Assembly (NCBI RefSeq): GCF_019393635.1 | Contig: NC_057863.1 | Span: 573,570,284-573,634,283, forward strand | DNA from: Dromiciops gliroides | Taxonomy: Eukaryota; Chordata; Mammalia; Microbiotheria; Microbiotheriidae | Direction: 5' to 3' | Length of the DNA stretch: 64,000 nucleotides | In this document: one piece after another, positions 23,272 through 35,477 of the stretch | Position numbering within the stretch: the stretch's first letter is position 1 | Layout of the letters: every line of letters starts with the position of its first letter | Made by a program: the position numbers and the translations under genes | The notes under the pieces: generated by a model | Databases searched by the model: none | The model's input: the letters and a program-made list of their open reading frames with translations, nothing else | What the model was told of the DNA's origin: nothing

Positions 23272-23413
23272 TTCCACCCAGGGCAATGAGGGTTAAGTGA
23301 CTTGCCCAGGGTCACACAGCTAGTAAGTGTCAAGTGTCTGAGGTCAAATTTGAACTCAGGTCCTCCTGAATCCAGGGCCAGTGTTTTATCTACCATGCCA
23401 CCTAGCTGCCTTC
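23272..23413 (-). repeat. WSINE1-type SINE
   Basis: Antisense copy; TSD TATTGTCTTCTTT at 23259-23271 and 23414-23426, perfect. Confidence 0.92.
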
Positions 23414-23469
23414 TATTGTCTTCTTTAGAATATAAACTTGAGATCTGAAACTATCTTGCTTTTCTCTTT

Positions 23470-24250
23470 GTATCTTCAGAGCTTAGTCCAATATTCCTCT
23501 AGATTCATATACCACAGTTTATTTAGCTTTTCCTCAATCAGTGGGCACCTACTTTGTTTCCACTGTTTTCCTAATTCAAAGACTATTATTACGAATATTT
23601 TGGCATATATTGGACTTCTGTTTCTGTTTCTTACATCTCTGGTATATCATATGGACTTTGCCTTCAAAATTTCACATTTATATCCAAATCAATTGTCCCA
23701 GTTCAGTCTGAGCAACAATCATTACTATGTCTATCTTCCCACAGACCCTTCAACATTGACTTCCCAATTTTTGTTAACTTGGCCAGTTTGCAGTATGTGA
23801 GGTGAAAGTCCAGAGGTGTTTTAATTTGCATTTCTCTTATTGTTAATGATTTGAGTTTGTATTGCTCTGATCACTTTTTTATTTGCAATTATTATTTAGA
23901 AAATTGTTTACTCATATTATTTGACCACTTATCCATCAGGGAAAGATTCTTAATTGTACATTTGAAAAGTCCTGATAAACCTTGAACTTTTGCCCATGAT
24001 ATGGGATACCAAGGTTTTCCCCCGATTAGACAGTTTCTCTTTTATTGTATCTACATTTATTTTGCTTGTACTAAAGCTCTTTAATATCATGAAATCAAAA
24101 TTGGTTCCTTTTTTTTACCTTATGATAACCTCCAGCCCTTATTTGGTCAAGAATTCTCCCCCAGGTGATAATTATGAAAGTCATTTCTTTCTATTTTCTT
24201 TTATTTTTAAATGATTTGACCTTTTATATTCAGAATGGAGTTTATTGACA
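23470..24250 (-). mobile_element. L1 3'-region fragment
   Basis: Antisense L1 3' sequence with phrases such as TTTAATTTGCATTTCTCTTATTG and ATTTGACCACTTATCCATCAGG, repeated in the copy near 35980-36120. Confidence 0.65.
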
Positions 24251-25354
24251 TATATGGTCTAAGAACTGGGTTAAATCTAATGTAAGCAAAAATGTTTCTT
24301 AGAATAAACTAATATTTTAAAAATTTAAAAGACTTTTTATGAAAAAATCAGTTCAATTAGGATAAGAAAGGAATTGTTAATTAAATAGTAATATGGCATT
24401 AATTTTACTGTCAAAGAACAGCCAGAAACTCTTGACAACCATTTCATTTTTTGTCTTTGTATTCCTGCCACCACACAGCATGTCTTACATATGTTAGGGG
24501 CCTTTAAAAAGTGTTTGTAATTGCATTGAATTAAAACTAGTGAAATTTACCTTAACACAACTACAATACAGAGTTAGTTCATCATTATTGTACCTTTTGT
24601 TTGAGGGCTTATTGGCCCTTAAAGATGCAATAAAATACTCTAGTGCAAGGATGATTTAAATGTTAAAAACATGGAACATACCCGAGCATTCTTCATATCA
24701 AATGCTTTCCCTTTTCAGGAAACAAAATATTTCCTTTCTTGTAATTGTTTATATAGAGAGTTAGGTGACTAAGAATGCACATGTTTCTAGAATAGACAGT
24801 TTTGAAAGCTATACTTAAATTTCCTTTGGTTGGTGATTCACTCAACATTCTACAATAATGACCATACAGTTAAAAAGGAAGTTTTTTTAAAAAACCAGCT
24901 AGTATTTCTTGAGTATCTTACTACACAATTCAGTAAGTATAAGAGTTATTACTCTCAAAGGCTTCATGATTCCAGTAGGGGAAACAAGATAGCCACAAAT
25001 GAAACAACTAGAGTATAATAAAAAGAATATGGGATTAGAATTAGATCAGTCTCTACCCAAATGGGAATCCTCTTATTAAATATTTGCTAGATAAATGTGT
25101 TCCAGATTCATCTTTATTATAGCAAGAATTTGTGTTGTGGACAAGATGGAAATAAAGTTGGGTTGGATACAATGGAGCCTGAATATTGATGACTTCAAAA
25201 GCCACCTTCAGATGAAGGACAGGACATGTATGCTGAACCTTCAAAGGATACCAGGAAGGACATTTAGGCAGAAAATCATGAGAGAGATAGCAAGTGTCAT
25301 CAAAACCTTGGAAGAAGAAAGTATTCAGAATGGGAATGGGGGAAAGGGGTGACA
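24250..25354. other. Intron sequence, nothing recognised
   Basis: AT-rich unique sequence between L1 fragments; short ORFs near 25053-25355 have no recognisable domain. Confidence 0.5.
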
Positions 25355-26150
25355 AATAGGATTAGTAAGGCATTGTTGGTAGAGCTGTGAGCTGATCCAT
25401 TGATTCTGGAGAGCAATTTGGAACTATTCCCAAAAGGCTATAAAGTTTTGCATACCCTTTGACCCAACAATACTACTACTAGGTCTTTATCCCAAAGAGA
25501 TTATAAAAAGGGGGAAATGACCCACATGTGCAAAAATATTTATAGCTGCTCTTTTTGTAGTGGCAAAGAATTGGAAACTGAGGGGATATCCATCAGTTGG
25601 GGAATGGCTGAACAAGTTGTGGTATATGAATGTAATGGAATTCTATTCTTCTGTAAGAAATGAGGAGGAGGAGGATTTCAGAGAAACCTGGAAAGATTTA
25701 CATGAACTGATGCTGGGTGAAATGAACAGAACCAAGAGAACATTGTACACAGTATCAACAACATTGTATGATCAACTGTGATAGACTCAGCTCTTTTCAG
25801 CAATGCAATGATCCAAGGCAATACCAAGACTCATGATGGAAAACGCTCTCCACATCCAGAAAAAGAACTATGAAGTCTGAATGCAGATTGAAGCTTACTA
25901 TTTTCACTTTTGTCGTTATTGTTTCTTCTTTCTTGTGTTTTTTTCCTTTTTTCTGATTCTTCTCTTACAACATGACTAATGTAGAAATATGTTTAACATG
26001 ATTATAATGTATAATCTATATCAGCAAGGCTTTGGGAGGGGGGAGAGAAGGAAGAGAGTCAAAATTTGGAACTCAAAATCTTACTAAAATGAATGTTGAA
26101 AAACAATCTTCACATGTAATTGTAAAAAATAAAATAAAATACTATTTTAA
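25355..26150 (+). mobile_element. 5'-truncated L1, ORF2 end and 3' UTR
   Basis: Contains ORF2 C-terminal codons (MAKNWKLRGYPSVGEWLNKL and on to MNRTKRTLYTVSTTLYDQL), then 3' UTR ending in (AAAAT)n. Similar to the copy at 27557. Confidence 0.8.
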
Positions 26151-26459
26151 ATAGTATTAATAAACAATGCAGAAAAATCAGGAGGGATGAAGACTGAGAA
26201 AATGCTATTGGATTTAGCAATCAGGAGGTCATTGTTGACTTGGCTATTGAGATATAGACATTCTGAATTTTCACTAAGGATAATCCAGGTAGTCGATTTA
26301 AATTTTAGCAAAAGGCATTTAGACTATTTTTAGGACTAAATTTCCCAATTAAATAATTGTGAACTAGACTTTAGCAATGGTGATTGTGAAATCTTTTATG
26401 AAAACTTTTTTTCTAAACAGGGTATGTAAAATTGACATTAGGTCTCTTTCTGGAAGTTA

Positions 26460-26718
26460 AAAGACTGGGAGGAAATAAGCACTTATATAGCACCTATTAT
26501 ATGCCAGGCACTGTGCTACTTTACAAATATTATCTCATTTGATCTTCACAACTCCATTTAGATAACATTATTATCCTCGTTTAACAATTGAGGAAACTGA
26601 GGCAAACAGATGAAATTATTTACCTGGGGTCATATAGCTATTAAGTATCTAAGGCTAAATTTGAACTCAAGTCTTGTTGACTTCAGCACTCTCTGCACTG
26701 TGTGACCTAGCTGCCTCT
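26460..26718 (-). repeat. MIR-like CORE-SINE near a C2 exon
   Basis: Antisense: AGCACCTATTATATGCCAGGCACTG, TTGAGGAAACTGAGGCAAAC, CACTGTGTGACCTAGCTGCC. Confidence 0.65.
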
Positions 26719-26944
26719 AAAATACTACAGTAGAAGATGCTCTGAAGTGCATTGTATTAATTCTACTTTAATTAAAAATGGCAGAATAGAGAACCACAAA
26801 AATTAGCAAATATTAATACAGTATTCCTTAGGATAACTTGCTTTTTTTTAAGCCACAAAATTAATTAGCAAGGACTTTTAGTTTAATTCAACAAATCTAA
26901 TCTTCTTTGCCATAAACTGAACACAACTTTTTTTTTCTTTTTAG

Positions 26945-27042
26945 GGGTTGGAAAAGGTAATGGAAAGGATCTGAAAATAATAATAATGATGAATAAGAAG
27001 ACTGTTTACACCTGTTTGTGTTCATCTTCAAAGAATTGTGAG
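26945..27042 (+). CDS. TPTE2: TPTE2-like exon, C2 domain
   Basis: Ninety-eight nt, acceptor CTTTTTAG after a long poly-T tract, donor GAG|GTGAGT. It completes Gly and encodes VGKGNGKDLKIIIMMNKKTV followed by YTCLCSSSKNCE. The alternating hydrophobic pattern (LKIIIMM, TVYTC) fits C2 beta strands. The fit to known C2 sequences is weaker here than in neighbouring exons. Confidence 0.82.
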
Positions 27043-27556
27043 GTGAGTTCTTGTTGTTTCCAAATAATTTTACTTCAAAACCTGATAACCATCTCAACAG
27101 ATACCAAAAAATGAAATAACCAACCAAAATTGGGAATAGGAGATTATATTAATTGAGGGACAATACTGTCTTATTTCTATGGATCGATAATTCATTAATG
27201 TGGGCATTTCCTCCACTAGTAAAGGTCACAATCATCCATACCTTCTCATATATGTCATTCTTATCCATGTCCTCTCATCAGTCCTCCATTTAATACCCAC
27301 CCAATGCACTAGTGGACTAGTGGACTAGTCAGTCAGTGAATAAATATTTATTAAGCACCAGCTATGTGCCAGGCCTGGGGAAAGCAAATGCTAGTCTCTG
27401 CCCTCAAAGAACTCATAATCTAATGGGTGAGACAAAATGCAAACAGTTATGTATACAAACAAGTTATATAGTGGATAAAAAGGAAATAATCAACAGAGGG
27501 AATACACTAGAATTAAGATGAATTGGTAATAGCTTTTTATAAAAAGTCGGATTTTA

Positions 27557-28425
27557 TGTTGGAGAAGCTGTGGAAAAATTGAAACACTAATGCATTGTTT
27601 GTGGAGCTGTGAACTGATCCAACCATTCTGGAGAGCAATTTGGAATTATGACCAAAGGGCTTAAAGTTGTGCATACCCTTTGACTCAGCAATACCACTTC
27701 TGGGTCTTTTTCCCAAAGAGATCATGGAAAAGGGAAAAGTACCTACATGTACAAAAATATTTATAGCTGCTCTTTTTGTGATGGCAAGGAATTGGAAATT
27801 GAGGGGCTGCCCATCAATTGGGGAATGGCTGAACAAGTTGTGGTATATGAATGTAATGGAATTCTATTGTGCTGTAAGAAATGATGAGCAGGCGGATTTC
27901 AGAGAAACCTGGAAGGACTTGCATGAACTGATGATAAGTGAGATGAGCAGAACCAGGAGAACATCGTACACAGTATCATCAACATTATATGTTGATCAAC
28001 TGCGATAGACTTGATTCTTCTCCGCAATACAATGGTCAGGGGAAGCTAGGTGGCGCAGTGGATAGAGCACCAGCCCTGGAGTCAGGAGTACCTGTTCAAA
28101 TCCAGCCTCAGACACTTGACACTTACTAGTTGTGTGACCCTGGGCAAGTCACTTAACCCCAATTGCCTCACAAAAAACCCCAAAAAACCAAAACCAAAAA
28201 AACAACAAAAAAGCAATACAATGGTCCCAGAAAGTTCCAAAGGACTCATGATGGAAAATGCTCTCCAAATCCAGAAAGAAAAAAAAAAAGAACTGTGGAA
28301 TATGAATGCAGATTGAACCATACTATTTCTCTTGGTTTTGGTGCTGTTGCTTTTCTTTTTTGAGGTTTTTCCTTTTTGCTCTGATTCTTCTCTTATAACA
28401 TGACTAATGCAGAAATATGAAAAAA
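27557..28425 (+). mobile_element. 5'-truncated L1 with nested SINE, inside L2
   Basis: L1 ORF2 end and 3' UTR flanked by AAAAGTCGGATTTTA (27542-27556) and AAAAGTAGGATTTTA (28426-28440). The flanks are L2. A WSINE1 copy (28038-28212) lies inside it. Confidence 0.85.
28038..28212 (+). repeat. WSINE1-type SINE nested in L1
   Basis: Full copy; TSD GCAATACAATGGTC at 28024-28037 and 28213-28226, perfect. Confidence 0.93.
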
Positions 28426-28812
28426 AAAAGTAGGATTTTAGCTGGGACTTGAAGGAAGCCAAGGAGTGATATATAAGGTGTAAGAAGAATGAAAAGGAGG
28501 GAACTCAGTCATGTAGGGTTTTGAACACCAAAGAGAGGGGTTTATATTTTATTCTAAAGGTGATAGGAAGCCACTGGAGTTTGCTGAGTGACATCTTGGA
28601 TCTGTGTTTCAGTAAAATCAGTTTCATGTCTGACTAGAAGGGTTAGAAAAGACTTGTGGCAGACAGATCTACCAGTAGACTATTGTAATATCCCAGGTAT
28701 GAGATGAGGTTCTACTTCATAGTGGTGGCACCATTAGAAGAGGAAAGGGAGCATAATCAAGAGAGGCAACAAAGGTGAAATCAAAAGGCCTTGGCACCAG
28801 ATTGGATAAAGG

Positions 28813-28995
28813 ATAATTGGATAATATCGTTTCCATGAGATCAGTAATATCACCCCAAGTGGGCTGATATCCTCTGAAAATTGCTCTAAACTGATTGATA
28901 ACTTCTGTGGGATCCTCATCAAATTTAGGAATATTTCGTTTCTGTGAACTCAAATCTTTGGGGCCAAAAGGTGAATATTGTCTGAGTTTTACCAC
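28813..28995 (-). pseudogene. Retroviral gag capsid-like fragment
   Basis: The - strand frame reads YSPFGPKDL, FDEDPTEV, INQFRAIF and YQPTWGDITDL, the pattern of a gammaretrovirus-like capsid N-terminal domain (PF...DL, ...F.EDP, ...HQPTW.D). It runs into L2 sequence at about 28813-28820, so the C-terminal half is missing. Confidence 0.7.
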
Positions 28996-29319
28996 AGTAC
29001 CCTTTTGATCATGGGTAAGGATCTCTTGAAGGGGGAGAATTTGAGGCTTCTCTGCCCCCTCTAGATGTAAATTGTCTATAGAAGAAATAGAGGGAGAGGA
29101 GATAGAAGCTGGGCCATTTGGCGTTCTAGCCTAAGAAACAGGCTCAGATTCAAGCTAGGGCCTGGATCCTCCTTGTCCTATATCCCCAGTATCATAATCC
29201 CTGCTTGCTCTGAACCAGACTTTCCAATAAAGTGAATTTTTAGGTGGCCAGTGGCATAGGATTCTTTGCAAATACCTCAGTGTTTGGAGATTAAATGACT
29301 CATGTTTGGGCCATTCTTC

Positions 29320-29568
29320 CTATAATACTCTATGCCACATAAAACATAGTTCAATAAGCTTTCCTCTGTTCATGGTTGATTTCACTGTAAGTTTTCCCTC
29401 ATCCCAATCCATAAGTAGCTTTCCTAATGGAGAGTCCTTGGGAATATCACTCTTTCTAATCTTCTCCATGACATTCAGAACTTTCCATACCACATAACAA
29501 AGCCCGGAAAAAATAAGAATAAGAATTAAAAAATATTCATTAAATTCAAACTGACCAAGTGTCAACAT
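29320..29568 (-). pseudogene. Retroviral gag matrix-like ORF
   Basis: An 82-codon open frame. Residues 41-49 read DIPKDSPLG, like the start of class I matrix proteins, followed by GKLIELCFMWHRV. Residues 12-28 are strongly hydrophobic. A second Met at residue 34 could be the usual gag start but is followed by Glu, not the myristoylated Gly. The frame stops before any capsid sequence. Confidence 0.6.
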
Positions 29569-29790
29569 GACCTTTTCCCCTGCTTGTCTGATTAGCCAAG
29601 CTAAAGTTAGAAAAGGGGTACTTAGGAAGTGAAAAAAACCTATTTGAAAATCTAAAGGGAAAACAGCTGGTACTTAGCACTACCTTGAAATTTAAATGGA
29701 CAAGCACATAGGAAATAGGGGAAAATTTCTTACCCAACTGGAAGATCAGAAGATCAGGGGGTTCAGCATTCTACTTTGTGGTTCACCGAC

Positions 29791-30451
29791 TGTAATGTTT
29801 GAAATCTAATGTGTGATCACCTTATCTGACCCCAGTGTGGGGAGATATTGGCTAAGATTTACTGATAAATTAGGCAACAGTTTAGGCTTTTAAGTATTTA
29901 TTAAAGTGTATTAGAAGTTAGTGAAGATGGAGCAGGTAGGTGGTACAGTGGATAGAGCACTGGCCCTGGATTCAGGAGGACCTGAGTTCAAATCCGGCCT
30001 CAGACACTTGACACTTACTAGTTGTGTGACCCTAGGGAAGTCACTTAACTCCAATTGCCTCACCAAAAAAAAAAAAGTTAATGAAGAGAGAGAGGTTGAA
30101 AAAAGAGCTCTTAAAGAATGGAAAACCTAGCTTAAATCTATGCGGGATAGACAGAGAGAAAACTTCACCTTCACCTAGCAGCCCATGCCTCCAAAGAGCA
30201 AAAGAGTCCCAGCCAGTTCTCCTGGAAGTCCCCTGTGGAACAGGAAGCACGGCAGTCCCCACACACAGCTCCAAGCTAATTTGCAGGTCCATTGATTGAC
30301 ATGACTTACATACAGGTGGTCTATGAATAGAGGTGACTTTCGGACACCAGGCAGCTTCCAGATGCTCATCACATGCTTTCTCCTCAGGGGGGTGTCGCCC
30401 TGGTTCTCACAATGTCTTTCTCAGCAGGGGGGTGGCACCCTGATTCTCACA
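29791..30451 (-). repeat. LTR of the truncated retrovirus, with nested SINE
   Basis: TG...CA bounded on the - strand (TGTGAGAATC to CATTACA). AATAAA lies on the - strand near 29899-29904. It is the same family as the LTR relic at 1711-2275 on the + strand, sharing the TTTAATAAATACTTAAAAGCC block. A WSINE1 copy is inserted at 29928-30076. Confidence 0.75.
29928..30076 (+). repeat. WSINE1-type SINE nested in LTR
   Basis: Full copy; flanks AAGTTAGTGAAGA and AAGTTAATGAAGA form the TSD. Confidence 0.92.
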
Positions 30452-30764
30452 CCAATTAATGGGCACTCCCTCAGTTTCTAATTCTTTGCCATCACAAAAT
30501 GAGCTGCTATATTTTTGTACATATGAGTTCTATTTCTCTTTCTTTGATCTCCCTGGAGTATAAGCCTAGAAGCATGTTACTGGGTCAAAGGATATGGTGA
30601 GTTTAATAGCTTTGGGGCATAATTCCAAATTGCTTTTGAGAATGATTGGACTAGTTCACAGTTTTACCAACAGTACCCTAGTGTACCTATTTTCCTAAAT
30701 CCCTACCTTCTAATTTTAGCTGCATTGGTTTTATTTGTGCAAACCTTTTAAAATTTATATAACT

Positions 30765-30908
30765 AGGGGCAGTTAGGTGGTGCAGTGGATAGAGCACTGG
30801 TCCTGGATTCAGGAGGCCCTGAATTCAAATCTGGCCTCAGACACTTAACACTTACTAGCTGTGTGACCCTGGGCAAGTCACTTAACCCCAATTGCTTCAC
30901 CCCCCCCC
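30765..30908 (+). repeat. WSINE1-type SINE nested in L1
   Basis: Full copy with a C-rich tail; TSD AAATTTATATAACT / AAATTATATAACCA. Confidence 0.92.
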
Positions 30909-31563
30909 AAATTATATAACCAAAATGATCCTTTTTAGCTCTCATGAACTTTCTTATCTCTTCTTTGGTCATGAACTTTTCCCCTATCCATAGATTTGAG
31001 AGATAATTTCTTCCATGCTCCAATAATTTGCTTATGATATAGCCCTTTATGTCTAAATCACATACCCATTTTGAAACTTATCTTTATATATGGTGTGAAG
31101 TGTTGGTCTATGCCTAGTTTCTCCCATATTACTTTCCAATTTTCCCAACAGTTTTGTGTGTGTGCATGTGTCTCTGTGTGTGTGAAATAGTGAATTCTTG
31201 CCCCTGGGACTTTGAGTTTACCAAACACCAGGCTACTATACTCATTTGCTTTTATTTAGTATGTATGTACCTAATGTGTTCTGCTGATCAACCCCTCTTT
31301 TACCCAGTACCAAATTATTTTGACAATTACAGCTTTGTAGTATGGATTGAGATATGCTAGTACCCCTTCCCATTTTTTCATTGATTCTCTTGATATCATT
31401 AACCTTTTGTTCCTTATTTTGCTATTATTTTTTCTAACTCTATAATTCTTCAGTAATTTGATTGATATGACACTGAATAGGTAAATTAATTGAGGTAGTA
31501 TTGTCATTTTGATTATATTGACTTAGCCTACTCATGAGCAATTACTATTTCTCCAGTTATTTA

Positions 31564-31778
31564 AAAGTGCAGTTGGGTGGCTCAGTAGATAGAGTGCCAG
31601 ACCTGGAGTCAGGAAGACTCATCTTCCTAAGTTCAAATCTATCAGACACTAGCTGTGTGACTCTGGGCAAATCAAAACAAGCTAGAAAAAGAAATGGCAA
31701 ATGACTCCAGTTTCTTTGCCAAGAAAAACCCAAATGGGTCACAAAGAGTTGAACACAAATAAAACGACTGAAGAAAAA
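31564..31778 (+). repeat. MAR1-type CORE-SINE nested in L1
   Basis: Head GGGTGGCTCAGTAGATAGAGTGCC, tail CCAAATGGGTCACAAAGAGTT and AAAACGACTGAAG; flanks share AGTTATTTA. Confidence 0.75.
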
Positions 31779-33354
31779 GTTATTTAGATCTGTCTTTATT
31801 TGTGTGAAGAGGATTCTGTAATTGTGTTCATATAGTTCTTGTGTTTGTGTTGACAAAAAGACTCCGAACTATTTGATACTATATGTAGTTATTTTAAATG
31901 GAATTTCTTTATCTATCTTTCTTGCTGGGCTTTGTGGTAACATATAGAAATGTTGATTGTTTGTGTGGGTTTAATTTATATTCTGCAACTTTGCTGAAGA
32001 TGTTATGTGTTTCAATTAGTTTTTTTAGTTGACTCCCAAGGGTTTTCTAAGTAAAGCATCATGTAATTTGCAAAAAGTGATAGTTTTGTTTCCTCATTCC
32101 CTATGCTTGTTCTTTCTATTTATTTTTCTTTTTTATCACTATAGCTAACATTTCTAGTACAATATTGGAAAGTAATGGTGACGATGGACACTTTTGCTTC
32201 ACCCTTGATGTTGCTAGAAAGACATCTAGCTTATACTCATTGAGATAATGCTTTCTCTTGATTTTAGATAAATGTTGCTTATCATTTTAAGGAAAGCTCC
32301 ATTTATTCTTTTGCTTTCTAGTGTTTTTAACAGGAATGTGTGTTGTATTTTTCAAAAGCTTTTTCTGAAATTATTGAAATAATCATATGGTTTTTGTAGT
32401 TAATATGGTCAATTGTGTCTATGGTTTTCCTAATATTAAATCAGACCTGAATCCTGGAATAAATCAATTCTGGTCAGAATCTATGATCTTTTTTATATAT
32501 TGCTGTAATATCTATGCTAGTATTTGTTAAAGTTTTTGCATCAACATTAATTAGGGGAAATTATATATTGTTTTCTTTTTCTGTTTTGACTCTCCGTGGT
32601 TTAGGTATCAAGACCATATTTGTCACATAGAAAGAATTTTTCTTCACCTATTTTTTCCAGTTTATATAATATTAGTTGTTCTTTAAATGTTTGGTTGATT
32701 GGTAAATTTAGTAGTTTGGTAAATTCATCTGGTCCTGAAGTTTTTTTTATTGAGTTCATTTATGGCTTGTTCAATTTCTTCTTCTAAGATAGGTCTGTTT
32801 AAGTATTCTATTTCCTGTTCTGATAATCTGAGTAATTTATATTTTTGCAGATATTCATCCATTGTTTATTCAGCTCCTTAATTTCTTTCTTTCTTTTTTT
32901 AATGGTTAGATTTACCTAGTTTTGAGGGGAAAGTTGAAGTCTCCCACTAGTATAGTTTTACTATTTTCTCCTATAACTCATTTAATTTTCATTTAATGAT
33001 TTAGATACTATGCCATTTGGTGCATATATGTATTTGATATTGATATTAATTCATTGTCTATGGTACCTTCTAGCAAAATGCAGTTTCCCTGCTTATCTCT
33101 TTTAATTAGGTCTATTTTTGCTTTTACTTTAACTGAGATCATGATTACTACCCCTGCCTCTTTTACTTCATAATAGATTCAGTTCCAACTTTCTATTCTA
33201 ACTCTATATGTATCTTTTTGTTTCAAGTGTGTCCCTTGTAAATAACATATTGTTGGATTCTGGTCTCTAATCAATTCTGCTACCCTGTTCTATTTTATGA
33301 GTGAATTCATCCAATTCACATTCATAGTTTTGATTGCCAACTGTCTATCTCCCT

Positions 33355-33705
33355 TCAGCCTTTGTTATTTTTATCTTTATATACTCTCCTTTGGAAACCT
33401 CATCTGTCCTTGTGTCTTCAGCTATTGCATTTTACTATCACTTCAAATTTAATATGTCTAAAACCAAATTCATCTTACCCCCTCCCATCCAAACCAACTC
33501 TTCCTTTTCTTCACCAAATTCTTTTTCTGTCACTGTTACTTTCCATCATTCTCTTTTGTCTTCAATTTAAAACTTTAGAAATCATCATTCATTTATCATT
33601 CTTATCTTCCCTTGCATAAATTGCTCACCAAATCCTATTGATTTTGTCTTCAAAAAGATCTGTTATACTCCTTCATCTCTGTTACCTCTGTCACTATTAT
33701 TGATC
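33355..33705 (+). repeat. L2 fragment, sense
   Basis: Sense frame FKFNMSKTKFILPPPIQTNS is the L2 stretch that reads KLNMSKTELLIF in other copies, followed by the diverged downstream codons. Confidence 0.6.
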
Positions 33706-34690
33706 ATTCAAAATTTATAAATTTCTTATTATGTGCCAGACACAAGTGCAAGGGATACAAAAAAGGCAAAAGATGGTACCTACTCTCTAGGAGCTTATAA
33801 TCTAATGAGGGAGTCAACATGCAAATAAATATATACAGAGTTAGTTATATACAGGATAAATTGGAGATGATTAACAGGGAAGGCACCAAAATTAAGAGAG
33901 GTTGGGAAGAAAGGATTTTAGTTGGGACTTAAAGCCAAGGAGTTCAGTAAGTGGAGTTGAGGAGGGAGAAGTATTCCAGGAATGAGGAACAAATAGAGAA
34001 AATGCCAGGAGCTGAGAGATGAAATGTCTTGTTTGTGGAACTGCCAGGAAGCCAGTGTCACTGGATCAGAATACATGTTGAAGGGTAAAATATAAAAAGA
34101 CTGGAAAGGTAGAAAGGGGCTAAGTTATGAAGGGCTTTGAATGCCAAACAAAGCATTTCATATTTGATCCTGGAGGCAATAAGGAGCCACTGGAGTTTGA
34201 GTAAGGGCATGACATGGTCATATTTATGTTTTTGGAAAATCATTTTAGTTGCTAAATGAAGAATGGATTAGAACAGGGAGAGACTTGAGGCAGGCCCACT
34301 CACCAGCTGGCTTTTACAATCATCCAAGCATGAGGTGATGAACGCCTGCACTAGAGTGGTGGCCATGTATGAAAAGAAGGGAGTGTATTTGAGAGATGTT
34401 GCAAAGATGAAATCAATAGGCCTTAGCAACAGATTGGATATGGGGGTGAGAGATAGTGAGGAGTCCAGGATGATTAGCAGCCTGATGGGCTAGGAGGATG
34501 GTGCTACCCTTTATAGTAATAGGAATGGTAGAAGTGGAGCTGAGTTTAGGGGGAAAAGATAATGAGATTTCTTCTTCCGAATATCCAGTTAGGGATGTCT
34601 GAAAGGAAATTGGAGATTAGAGCAAAGTTAGGTCAGGATAAGTCTATTTGAGAATCATTAGCATGTTGTTGTTCAGTCAATCAGTCATGT
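33705..34690 (-). repeat. L2, nearly 1 kb of 3' region
   Basis: Antisense L2 from the 3' end back to the reverse-transcriptase C-terminus. The - strand frame ending near 34058 reads KYDHVMPLLKLQWLLIASRI, KYEMLCLAFKALHNLAPFYL. Confidence 0.75.
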
Positions 34691-35314
34691 CTTCAAGGAC
34701 TCAAGATAAAATTCAATTATCTAATGAATTCTATCCACCCCATTTCACTTTGCAAGTGATCTCCAGATAGATCCTCTTTCTTGTCTTTTGTCAAGGATAC
34801 CACCATCTTTCAGGCTTGCAACTTCATCCTTGACTCCTCATTTACTCCACATATCCAATATTTTTCCAAGTCCTGTCATTTCTACCTCCTTAGGTACTGT
34901 TCCCTTCTGAAATTTGCCTTTTCCTTCTGACTCACCCACTTTAAATTGGCAGTAGTGATGAGAACATCACTTGTGCCTCTAAGTTTTTCAGATTTTTACC
35001 CAAAGCTTCAAAACCTTAGCAATGCTTTCCTAGGGATATTTTCCCCTCCTGACCCCTCTATGAACCACTAAAAAGAAGCATCATTTGTCAGATTTGACAG
35101 TTCCCAGGAGGCTCTCTGTGAAACTGCACAGATACAAGTTAATGAATTCTTCCTCTGACCATTACTGGATGATCTCTTCTCTAGCTACATAGATAAGGGA
35201 GTTTTCTGCAGAAAAATTATGATTGAAGCCTTAGAAGCAGATAAGATCACTGAGGAAAAGATTGTTGAGAGAGAAGAGGGAGGGACCAGGAGAAAACTTT
35301 GCAAGACCACTTAA
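34690..35314. other. Short sense L2 piece and unassigned intron sequence
   Basis: About 34790-34920 is sense L2 (CTTCATCCTTGACTCCTCATTTACTCCACA). From 34930 to 35314 I see nothing I can name. Confidence 0.4.
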
Positions 35315-35395
35315 GTGTTTTGTTGTTTGTCCTTCAGGGTGATGTCATGACTTGCAGTGAATTGGATGTAAGTGAGGAAGGGCTGTGAAAAGTTA
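35315..35395 (-). repeat. RTE-tailed SINE fragment
   Basis: Antisense tail: GTTGTTTGTCCTTCAGGGTGATGTCATGACTTG, the complement of the 9210-9290 tail. Confidence 0.6.
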
Positions 35396-35477
35396 CCAGC
35401 TTCACTCTTTCCTCCAAAGCCATCTGGGTCCAGTAGCAAGATATATATCAGCATGACTGGAGATGGCCATGGATATT

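Larger units (their letters stand above)
27331..28818 (-). repeat. L2 fragment split by L1
   Basis: Antisense L2 3' end (ATAAATATTTATTAAGCACCAG) at 27331-27556, resuming at 28426 (GTAGGATTTTAGCTGGGACTTG) to about 28815, where retroviral gag begins. Confidence 0.75.
28813..30451 (-). mobile_element. Truncated class I endogenous retrovirus, 5' LTR and gag
   Basis: Read on the - strand: an LTR (30451-29791), a leader with a GGGTAAGAAA-like splice donor near 29737, a matrix-like ORF, then a capsid-like ORF. It ends abruptly near 28813-28820 in an L2 copy. No pol, env or 3' LTR is present here. The sequence just after the LTR would be the primer site but begins CGG rather than TGG, and I could not name the tRNA. 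Confidence 0.75.
30452..33330 (-). mobile_element. L1, ORF2 and 3' end, antisense
   Basis: Antisense L1 from the 3' end (30452) back through the reverse-transcriptase region to the linker before it (33330). The - strand frame at 31507 reads MTILPQLIYLFSVISIKL (human L1 MTILPKAIYRFNAIPIKL). Many stops; it is dead. SINEs are inserted at 30765 and 31564. Confidence 0.8.
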
